Source: Flavobacteriales bacterium (GTDB taxonomy: Bacteria > Bacteroidota > Bacteroidia > Flavobacteriales_D > Crocinitomicaceae). Taken from it: DNA of 64,000 nucleotides. Location: contig CANFRV010000020.1 in assembly GCA_947449575.1 (NCBI GenBank), forward strand, positions 1-64,000, given 5' to 3'. This document shows positions 57,295 to 64,000 of this stretch, in pieces; the first letter of the stretch is position 1, and each line of letters starts with the position of its first letter. The translations under genes and the position numbers were made by a program. The notes under the pieces are model-generated. The model ran no database searches, was not told where the DNA came from, and saw only the letters and a list, made by a program, of their open reading frames with translations.

Positions 57295-58535
57295 TAGTCT
57301 GTTAAATTATATTCTTTAATTTTTCTATACAACGTTCGTTCAGAAATACCCAATTCTTCGGATGCATATTTTCGTTTTCCTCGGTGTTTTTCTAATGCCT
57401 TTTGAATTAATTCTTTTTCTCTGTCTTCCAATGATAGTGATTCTTGAACTTCTTCTTGCAACTCGACATCCTCTGTATTATTTACAGAAAATTCACTAGT
57501 GGATTCTTGAACCTTGTCTGAATTTGTCAGTAATCTAGTGTTATTGGGAGTGTTCAATTCTTGGTATAACCGATTAACCATAGCTGATTGATCAGTACTT
57601 AAAGAAATTTCCCCATTTTGCCCTATGAGTTCAATGACTAATTTTTTCAGTTCTCCTAAATCTTTTTTCATATCAAATAAGAACTTATACATCAATTCTC
57701 TTTCTGAAAATTTATCGTTGTCTTTATTTTCTATCACGGGAAGCGAATGGTCTTCTTCTTTGGGCAAGTAGGAAGCTAATTTAATCCCATCAATTTCTCT
57801 TTCTGTTTCAATCACAGACAGTTGTTCTACTAAGTTTTTTAATTGTCGAATATTTCCAGGCCACGAATAATTGGACAAAACTTCTGCGCCTTCAGTAGTT
57901 AGTCGGATAGCTGGCATTTTATATTTATCGGCAAAATCACTCGAAAATTTTCTGAAAATTAGATGGATATCCTCTTTTCTACTTCGCAAGGGTGGCAAGG
58001 AGATAGGGATAATGTTTAATCTGTAAAATAAATCTTCTCTAAATTTCCCGGAAGAAATCGCTCTTTGCATATTTTCATTGGTCGCTGCAACTACTCTTAC
58101 ATTTGTTTTGATAGGTTTTGACGCCCCAACTCTAATAAATTCACCTGTTTCTAATACTCTTAGCAGTCTAACTTGCGTTTGCATTGGTAGTTCGGCAACT
58201 TCATCTAAAAATATCGTTCCTCCGTTTGCTACTTCAAAATAACCTTGTCGACTTCCACTAGCACCTGTAAATGAACCTTTTTCATGTCCGAATAATTCCG
58301 AATCAATTGTTCCTTCTGGAATTGCACCGCAGTTTACAGCGATATATTCTCCATGTTTTCTAGCACTTAATTGGTGTATTACTTGTGGTATAATTTCTTT
58401 TCCAGTACCACTTTCTCCCGTTACTAGAATTGAGATATCAGTTGTTGCCACTTGAATTGCCACTTCTAGCGCTCTATTCAATAATGGAGTGTTTCCAATG
58501 ATTCCGAAACGTTGTTTTACTTGTTGTAAATTCAT
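57294..58535 (-). CDS. Sigma54-dependent activator without receiver domain
   Basis: A 413-residue AAA+ enhancer-binding protein that would remodel sigma54-RNA polymerase. Walker A GESGTGKE is at 40-47, the sigma54-contact loop reads GSFTGA (87-92) instead of GAFTGA, Walker B FLDEV is at 109-113, and the C-terminus carries a Fis-type HTH (KYASEELGISERTLYRKI). No receiver, GAF or PAS domain precedes the AAA module, so control must be by level or partners. It starts 11 bases after miaB and overlaps lptE by one base. Confidence 0.93.
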   Translation of the reverse strand: MNLQQVKQRFGIIGNTPLLNRALEVAIQVATTDISILVTGESGTGKEIIPQVIHQLSARKHGEYIAVNCGAIPEGTIDSELFGHEKGSFTGASGSRQGYFEVANGGTIFLDEVAELPMQTQVRLLRVLETGEFIRVGASKPIKTNVRVVAATNENMQRAISSGKFREDLFYRLNIIPISLPPLRSRKEDIHLIFRKFSSDFADKYKMPAIRLTTEGAEVLSNYSWPGNIRQLKNLVEQLSVIETEREIDGIKLASYLPKEEDHSLPVIENKDNDKFSERELMYKFLFDMKKDLGELKKLVIELIGQNGEISLSTDQSAMVNRLYQELNTPNNTRLLTNSDKVQESTSEFSVNNTEDVELQEEVQESLSLEDREKELIQKALEKHRGKRKYASEELGISERTLYRKIKEYNLTD

Positions 58536-58546
58536 CTTCGGTAAAT

Positions 58547-60007
58547 TTAAATCGTGTTTGGTTTACAAATTTCTTCTACTTCTCCTAATAAGGTGGAAGA
58601 TGTGCAATTTTTTATTCTTACGAGAACGTATTGCCCTTTTTCAAAATCTCCTTTTGGAAAAACGACTACTGAATTTCTTTCGTCACGCCCGCTCATATCT
58701 TCTTTTGATTTTTTGGAAAATCCTTCCACAAGTACTTTGGCTAATTTACCAATTTGATCCAGATTGTTTTGTAAAGAATTCGCGCGTTGCTTATCAATTA
58801 CTTCAACTAATCGACTTGATTTTAGAGTTTCAGGAATATCGTCTTTGTATTTTCTTTCAGCCAAGGTTTTTGGTCTTTCTGAATACGTATACATGTATGC
58901 AAAGGTGAATTTTACTTCGTCTAAAAGTGAAAGTGTTGCTTGATGATCTTCATCTGTTTCCCCGCAAAATCCTATAATTAAATCTGTTGAAATACTGCAA
59001 TTGGGTATAATTCTATTTATCGCTTCAATTCTGTTTAAATACCATTCTCTAGAGTATCCTCTGTTCATTTTTTCTAAAATTTCAGAACTTCCTGATTGCA
59101 CAGGTAAATGAATATACGGACAAATATTATCGTGTTTTGCGATTGTCTCAAGCACTTCATCGGTCATGTCTTTCGGGTGTGAAGTCGAAAAACGCACGCG
59201 TAAATCAGGCGAAACGGTGGCAACTAATGCTAAAAGTTGAGAAAAATTAGTGGTAGAAATTGTTTCATCTTTGATTTCACCTTTTGAAGTGATGTTCCAT
59301 CGATAACTATCCACATTTTGACCTAATAAAGTAACTTCTCGATATCCTGCAGAAAATAAATCTTTGCATTCTTGCAGAATTGTCAGCGGATCTCTTGATC
59401 GTTCTCGGCCACGCGTAAAAGGAACAACACAAAAAGAACACATATTATCGCAACCTCGAGTAATACTAACATAACTAGAAACACCTCCTTGATCTAATCG
59501 AACGGGAGAAATATCAGCGTATGTTTCTTCTCTGGAAAGTAAAACGTTAACGGCTTTTTGTCCATTTTCTACAATATTTACTAAGTTAGGTAAATCTCTG
59601 TAAGAATCTGGACCTGCCACAATATCAACGAGTTTATCGTCCTCAAGAAGTGATTTTTTTAACCTTTCAGCCATACATCCTAAAATGCCAACTGTTAAAT
59701 GAGGTTTGTTTTTCTTATGTTTTCTAAAATCTGTAAGTCTTTTTCTAACTCTAACTTCCGCATTATCACGGATGGAGCAAGTATTTACTAAAATTACATC
59801 TGCTTCCTCAATATTTCTTGTCGTTGAAAACCCGTCGTTTGCCATTATGGATGCAACAACTTCACTATCAGAGAAATTCATCGCGCAACCATAACTCTCA
59901 ATATATAATTTTTTATCGTTTTTTAAATTTGTTGTAGCAACTACCAAAGCTTCTCCTTGTCGATCTTCATCGTGCATCTTCGGATGTCTTTTGTCAATAT
60001 CGTTCAT
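58547..60007 (-). CDS. miaB: tRNA-2-methylthio-N6-isopentenyladenosine synthase MiaB
   Basis: Radical-SAM enzyme that adds a methylthio group to A37 of certain tRNAs. The N-terminal domain has Cys41 ([10 protein letters not shown]) and [17 protein letters not shown] for the first iron-sulfur cluster, and [19 protein letters not shown] for the radical-SAM cluster, then a C-terminal TRAM domain ([20 protein letters not shown]). Length 486 is normal; an alternative ATG at codon 11 is possible. It is the first gene of the operon with the sigma54 activator. Confidence 0.96.
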   Translation of the reverse strand: MNDIDKRHPKMHDEDRQGEALVVATTNLKNDKKLYIESYGCAMNFSDSEVVASIMANDGFSTTRNIEEADVILVNTCSIRDNAEVRVRKRLTDFRKHKKNKPHLTVGILGCMAERLKKSLLEDDKLVDIVAGPDSYRDLPNLVNIVENGQKAVNVLLSREETYADISPVRLDQGGVSSYVSITRGCDNMCSFCVVPFTRGRERSRDPLTILQECKDLFSAGYREVTLLGQNVDSYRWNITSKGEIKDETISTTNFSQLLALVATVSPDLRVRFSTSHPKDMTDEVLETIAKHDNICPYIHLPVQSGSSEILEKMNRGYSREWYLNRIEAINRIIPNCSISTDLIIGFCGETDEDHQATLSLLDEVKFTFAYMYTYSERPKTLAERKYKDDIPETLKSSRLVEVIDKQRANSLQNNLDQIGKLAKVLVEGFSKKSKEDMSGRDERNSVVVFPKGDFEKGQYVLVRIKNCTSSTLLGEVEEICKPNTI

Positions 60008-60027
60008 CGTTTCTTAAAATGTGATAT

Positions 60028-60060
60028 CAAAAGTACATAAAAATAGGTTTCTATGTCAAA
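60028..60060 (-). promoter_or_regulatory. Promoter of the miaB operon
   Basis: On the minus strand TTTG (60057-60060) is followed after 21 bases by TACTTTTG (60028-60035). Both match the Bacteroidota consensus and lie 21 to 53 bases ahead of the miaB ATG. Confidence 0.75.
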
Positions 60061-60393
60061 ATGGCAGTTTTATTCTTTGTTAAAAAAAATAAATTTTTTA
60101 GTGGTTTTTATCAACATCGTTTTATTGTGCTTTTTATACTTTTATTCTGCCTCTACTATTTAACTCATTATTTGGATATGGAGTAGATTTGATGGTCATT
60201 AATCATTCGTTTTGTTTTTATTAAATCTTTTTATTTTAAATATAACATTCTGTTATGTAGTTTATTACAACTGTTTTTTAACTGATACAAAAGAAACAAA
60301 TTGGATTTTGAAATAAAATACGTTTAATTTGCAAATCATTTGAGTAGAAAAATCTATTCATTTTAATAAATTTATTATCAATATTTTTGATTA
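60061..60393. other. Intergenic region between miaB and topA
   Basis: An AT-rich 333-base stretch between divergent genes. It contains a small palindrome ATAACA-TTC-TGTTAT (60242-60256), which could be an operator, and no recognisable ORF or RNA gene. A clear -7 element for topA was not found. Confidence 0.55.
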
Positions 60394-62817
60394 ATGGCTA
60401 AAAATCTAGTAATTGTCGAATCGCCAGCGAAAGCTAAAACCATTGAAGGGTATTTAGGAAAAGATTTCGTTGTAAAATCAAGTTACGGACATGTTCGTGA
60501 TTTGGCTAAAAAAGGAATTGCGATTGATATTGAGAATAATTTTCAACCAAATTATGAGGTTTCGCCTGATAAAAAAGCAATTGTTTCTGAATTGAAAAAA
60601 TTAGCAAAGGAAGCGGAAGTTGTTTGGTTAGCAACGGACGAGGACCGCGAAGGAGAAGCTATTTCGTGGCACTTATACGAATCATTGAATTTAGAAAAAA
60701 AAGAAACGAAACGTATTACTTTTAATGAGATTACTAAAACGGCAATTTTAAAAGCAATTGATAATCCTCGTATTATCAATCAAGAATTAGTAAACGCTCA
60801 GCAAGCAAGACGTATTTTAGATCGTTTGGTAGGATTTGAACTTTCTCCTGTATTATGGAAAAAAGTGAGACCAAGTTTGTCTGCAGGTAGAGTTCAATCT
60901 GTTGCTGTTCGATTAATTGTTGATAGAGAAAAAGAAATTACTGCTCATAATTCGGAAACGTTTTTCAGAGTAAATGCTATTTTTACAAAAGGAAAAGATA
61001 GAATTAAAGCTGAATTAAATAAACAACTTGTCGATAATAAAGAAGTTAAATCTTTTCTAGATAAATGTAAGAATACTGAATTCGAAGTTTTAGATGTGAC
61101 TAAAAAGCCAGCGATAAAAACACCTGCAGCACCTTTTACTACGTCAACTTTACAACAAGAAGCAAGTTTAAAACTTGGTTTTTCAGTTACTCGAACAATG
61201 TCTGTAGCGCAAAGGTTGTATGAAGCAGGAAAAATAACATACATGAGAACTGATTCAGTAAATTTATCTGAAACAGCGATTAACGGAGCTACTTTAGAAA
61301 TTGAATCTGCTTACGGAAAAGAGTATTCTAAACCTACAAAATACAAAACCAAAAATGAAAATGCACAAGAGGCTCACGAGGCGATTCGTCCAACTGATTT
61401 TTCTGCACATACAATAGATGGTGAAAGTGAAGAAGTACGTTTGTATGAATTAATCTGGAAACGTTCAATTGCGTCTCAAATGAGTCACGCAAACTTAGAA
61501 AGAACGGTTATTAAAATTGGTGCACCTTCAATTACGGAAGTTTTTCAAGCGAGAGGAGAGGTAATAATATTTGATGGTTTCTTGAGAGTTTATCTGGAAT
61601 CGAATGTGGAAGATGAAGATGATGAGGACGATGAAAAAGAATCTGATTCGGCCTTATTGCCTGCAGTTTCTCAAGGTGAAAATTTAGGAAAAGAAGTAAT
61701 TCGTGCTACTCAACGTTTCTCAAGAGCTTTACCTCGTTATGTAGAAGCTTCTTTGGTGAAGAAATTAGAAGAATTAGGAATTGGTCGTCCTTCTACATAT
61801 GCTCCAACTATTACTACGATTCAAAAACGTGGGTATGTTGAGAAAAAAGAAAAAGAAGGTGACGAAAGAAAATATGAATTTTTTGAATTAAAAGGTTCAA
61901 CTGTTTCTGAAGAAACAAAAATTGAAATTACTGGAAAAGAGAAAAATAAACTTTCTCCAACTGATATTGGTGTTGTTGTCACAGATTTTTTAACGGAACA
62001 TTTTGAACGAATATTAGATTATAATTTCACAGCAAAAGTGGAGGCTGAATTTGATGAAATCGCAAAAGGTTTGGTCGAGTGGACAAAAATGATACACGAT
62101 TTTTACACTCCTTTTCATGCAAGCGTCGAACATACATTAGAACATTCAGAACGAGCTTCTGGTGAACGTGAATTAGGTGTTCACCCCGTTTCTGGAAGAA
62201 GAATGATTGTGAGAATAGGTCGTTTTGGGCCAATGGTTCAAATCGGTGATGAGAAAACAGATGGTGAAAAACCTCAATTTGCTTCTTTGCAAAAGAATCA
62301 ATCAATCAGTTCAATCACTTTAGAGGAAGCCTTGGAATTATTTAAACTTCCTAGAACTCTTGGTGAATTTGAAGAATTAGTCATAAAAGCAAATGTGGGT
62401 CGCTTTGGACCGTATTTACAGCATGGGAAAGCTTTTGTTTCTTTACCGAAAGAGGAAAGTCCAATGTCTGTGGAATTAGACAGAGCAATTGAAATTATCC
62501 TAGAAAAACGTCAAGCTGATATTGATAAGATTATAAAATTATTTCCTGAAAGACCAGATGTTCAATTATTGAACGGGCGTTGGGGACCGTTTTTAAAAAT
62601 AGGAAAAGATAATTTTAAATTACCGAAAGATGCTGAAGTCGAGAAATTGACCTTAGAAGAATGTATTACTATTTCTGAAAATCAACCGGTAAGCAAATTT
62701 AAGAAAAAAGGGCCAGTGAAGGCAGAAGTGAAAGTAGTAGCTAAAAAAGTGGTTGCTAAAAAAGCACCTGCAAAGAAGAAAACGGCTGTAAAAAAAGCAC
62801 CTGCTAAGAAGAAATAA
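60394..62817 (+). CDS. topA: DNA topoisomerase I (type IA)
   Basis: Relaxes negative supercoils by transient single-strand cleavage. The TOPRIM domain starts NLVIVESPAKAKTIEGYLG, the acidic DxDxxRE motif is in ATDEDREGEAISWHL, and the active-site tyrosine is Tyr283 in ITYMRTDSVNLS. The 807-residue protein lacks Cys4 zinc ribbons; the C-terminus has repeated GRFGPYLQ-type domains and ends in a Lys/Ala/Pro tail (KKAPAKKK repeats). It is transcribed alone and ends at a terminator. Confidence 0.97.
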   Translation: MAKNLVIVESPAKAKTIEGYLGKDFVVKSSYGHVRDLAKKGIAIDIENNFQPNYEVSPDKKAIVSELKKLAKEAEVVWLATDEDREGEAISWHLYESLNLEKKETKRITFNEITKTAILKAIDNPRIINQELVNAQQARRILDRLVGFELSPVLWKKVRPSLSAGRVQSVAVRLIVDREKEITAHNSETFFRVNAIFTKGKDRIKAELNKQLVDNKEVKSFLDKCKNTEFEVLDVTKKPAIKTPAAPFTTSTLQQEASLKLGFSVTRTMSVAQRLYEAGKITYMRTDSVNLSETAINGATLEIESAYGKEYSKPTKYKTKNENAQEAHEAIRPTDFSAHTIDGESEEVRLYELIWKRSIASQMSHANLERTVIKIGAPSITEVFQARGEVIIFDGFLRVYLESNVEDEDDEDDEKESDSALLPAVSQGENLGKEVIRATQRFSRALPRYVEASLVKKLEELGIGRPSTYAPTITTIQKRGYVEKKEKEGDERKYEFFELKGSTVSEETKIEITGKEKNKLSPTDIGVVVTDFLTEHFERILDYNFTAKVEAEFDEIAKGLVEWTKMIHDFYTPFHASVEHTLEHSERASGERELGVHPVSGRRMIVRIGRFGPMVQIGDEKTDGEKPQFASLQKNQSISSITLEEALELFKLPRTLGEFEELVIKANVGRFGPYLQHGKAFVSLPKEESPMSVELDRAIEIILEKRQADIDKIIKLFPERPDVQLLNGRWGPFLKIGKDNFKLPKDAEVEKLTLEECITISENQPVSKFKKKGPVKAEVKVVAKKVVAKKAPAKKKTAVKKAPAKKK

Positions 62818-62836
62818 TAAAATTATAGACATTAAT

Positions 62837-62872
62837 AAAAGTCCCTTTCCAATAAAGAAAAGGGACTTTTTT
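62837..62872 (+). terminator. Terminator of topA
   Basis: A 12-bp perfect stem AAAAGTCCCTTT/AAAGGGACTTTT (62837-62848 with 62859-62870) followed by T residues, 19 bases after the stop codon. Confidence 0.92.
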
Positions 62873-62977
62873 ATATTTTAAGCTTGAATTCAGCAAGTAT
62901 AAGTTCTCTACTTTTAAGTTCGTAAATATTTCTAGTATGTGACTTGCCGCAATAAGTTGACGCTTTCTTTATTCTTA

Positions 62978-63340
62978 TCAAATTTTAAGAGTTGAAACAA
63001 TTCTTTCAATAATAATCTTAATGATTCTTTTATTTATATCTGTGTAATTAGTAATGAAATAATCATATTCATCATTTGTAAAACAACCTGATATTAATCC
63101 AATTATTTCATTTCGTAAAGCAATGTTTTTAAATAAAACAGTTTGAATAAATATTTTTTTTTGTGTCTCTGACAAATTTGTGAAATCAGTTTTAGAAAGA
63201 GTTTTAGAAAGTCGCATAAAAATAATTTCATGCTGAAGCTTTACTACAGGTCTTATGGTTGTGTTTTGAAACATTTCATCAGGTTTCATGTCTTTATTTA
63301 AACTTGATGATATTTTCGGTCTGATTTGAATTTTATCCAT
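62978..63340 (-). CDS. Small conserved cytoplasmic protein of unknown function
   Basis: A 120-residue protein, all-helical by composition, without signal peptide or Cys motifs. The segments FQNTTIRPVVKLQHEI, RNEIIGLISGCFTNDEYDYF and NKRIIKIIIERI resemble a family of small flavobacterial proteins that I recall being labelled glyoxalase, but no metal-binding or catalytic motif of that enzyme is present, so I would not use that name. It has no obvious operon partner. Confidence 0.7.
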   Translation of the reverse strand: MDKIQIRPKISSSLNKDMKPDEMFQNTTIRPVVKLQHEIIFMRLSKTLSKTDFTNLSETQKKIFIQTVLFKNIALRNEIIGLISGCFTNDEYDYFITNYTDINKRIIKIIIERIVSTLKI

Positions 63341-63498
63341 GATTATTTTTTTTCATAAAAAAAAGAGAGAAATTCCCTGCTTAATAATTTTTAGGGATGC
63401 TTACATCTGAAATTCAAATGTCTCCAGTTTGATAATTTCCCCAAAAAGTAAGTCCCAATTTTTTTCTCTTGTGCCTTTTTAGACATTGCGCCGTGTTG

Positions 63499-63529
63499 AG
63501 TGGTTAGTTCCATTTTGAAACTAACCACT
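63499..63529. repeat. Perfect 11-bp inverted repeat
   Basis: AGTGGTTAGTT (63499-63509) and AACTAACCACT (63519-63529) are separated by nine bases. It lies 66 bases beyond the stop of the PLP-enzyme gene, but there is no U tract on either strand, so it is not a standard intrinsic terminator. Confidence 0.6.
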
Positions 63530-63594
63530 TCTTCATTCATTTCCTTTGATTCAAAAATATTTTAAAGGTTATTTTTTATCTTAAGCCAATCTAT

Positions 63595-64000
63595 TTACAT
63601 CTCATTTAAAGCTTGTTCAATATCAGCAATTATATCATTGTAATTTTCTATTCCAACGGATAATCTAACGAGTTTCTCTGAGATGTGCATTACTTTCTTG
63701 TCTTCTTGAGGCACATCAGCATGCGTCATGGTTTGAGGATGTTCAGCTAGACTTTCCGTCCCTCCTAAACTTACCGCTAATTTGATTAATTTCAAAGTGT
63801 CTAAAAAATGAAAAGCTTCTTTTTCTCCTCCTTTCACATCGAAAGCAATCATTGCTCCTGCAGCTGAATACTGTTTTTTGTAGATCATTTTTTCTCGTTC
63901 ATCATTACCATCGTTGATGAAGCCAAGATAATATACTTTTTCTACTTTTGGATGATTTCGTAAATATTTAGCGACAAATTCTGCATTGCGAGCTTGCTCA
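63595..64000 (-). CDS. Cys/Met-metabolism PLP enzyme, C-terminal part only
   Basis: The frame is open to the window edge, so only the last 134 residues are seen, starting EQARNAEFVAKYLRN. The C-terminal family signature SLGGTESLAEHPQTMTH and the end RLSVGIENYNDIIADIEQAL place it with cystathionine gamma-synthase, cystathionine gamma-lyase and methionine gamma-lyase. Exact activity cannot be fixed without the N-terminal part with the PLP lysine. It is separate from the riboswitch operon at 16775-21147. An ATG at 63888 lies inside the gene and is not the start. Confidence 0.88.
   Translation of the reverse strand, partial: EQARNAEFVAKYLRNHPKVEKVYYLGFINDGNDEREKMIYKKQYSAAGAMIAFDVKGGEKEAFHFLDTLKLIKLAVSLGGTESLAEHPQTMTHADVPQEDKKVMHISEKLVRLSVGIENYNDIIADIEQALNEM

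Noticed and set aside
60242-60256. ATAACA-TTC-TGTTAT as a terminator
   Set aside because: The stem is only six base pairs, AT-rich and without a U tract; it could at most be an operator.

Overview
The window looks like a stretch of a low-GC Bacteroidota chromosome, most likely order Flavobacteriales (Fluviicola/Crocinitomicaceae-like; the family is a guess). The evidence is two type IX secretion (T9SS) cargo proteins, one with an SprB-like repeat region and a CHU-type C-terminal domain; GldF/GldG-type ABC transporter genes; a fused E1 alpha-beta branched-chain dehydrogenase; a DUF2309 protein; and promoters of the Bacteroidota type (TTTG near -33, TAnnTTTG near -7). No insertion sequence, prophage, CRISPR array, tRNA or rRNA was found. 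This is mostly ordinary core chromosome with a few accessory islands.

Layout: 171-3525 is a minus-strand translation operon (thrS, infC, rpmI, rplT). 3778-7704 carries comEC, a secreted hydrolase and a small membrane protein on the plus strand. 7717-12486 holds dnaN, the divergent dnaX (split by a frameshift at an A10 run), a DUF4197 lipoprotein and a nucleoside phosphorylase. 12523-16133 is a gldF-gldG-DUF4340 operon on the minus strand, followed by a cold-shock gene. 16775-21147 is a methionine operon: promoter, SAM-I riboswitch, a 37-codon leader ORF ending in a Cys-Cys motif, metX, homoserine dehydrogenase, an OsmC-like gene and a sulfhydrylase. 21222-30501 encodes envelope and secreted proteins (PorV/PorQ-like barrel, HhH-barrel protein, an 898-residue T9SS protein and a pair of overlapping unknown lipoproteins). 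30839-34346 holds gdhA and a branched-chain 2-oxoacid dehydrogenase E1. 34438-42783 is accessory: a 33-bp tandem repeat and promoter before a DUF4143 ATPase, PhnA, an esterase, an NlpC/CHAP-like protein, cutC, a GH20 hexosaminidase, a GNAT acetyltransferase and a Fic protein with repeated upstream boxes.

42911-51021 is a probable inorganic-carbon uptake operon: dabA, dabB, a SulP anion transporter and an outer-membrane porin, read from high to low coordinates and closed by a terminator; a small secreted protein lies just upstream. 51143-60060 has a T9SS cargo gene, groES-groEL, and the secG, TPR, lptE, sigma54-activator, miaB cluster. 60394-64000 has topA, a small unknown gene and the C-terminal part of a second Cys/Met-metabolism PLP enzyme cut by the window edge.

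The most interesting signals are the dnaX frameshift site, the riboswitch plus Cys-Cys leader ORF, the comEC gene with no standard start codon, the repeated boxes upstream of fic, the 33-bp repeat that copies a promoter -33 element, and the two-membrane dab-SulP-porin operon. All calls come from reading sequence motifs; no database search was run.
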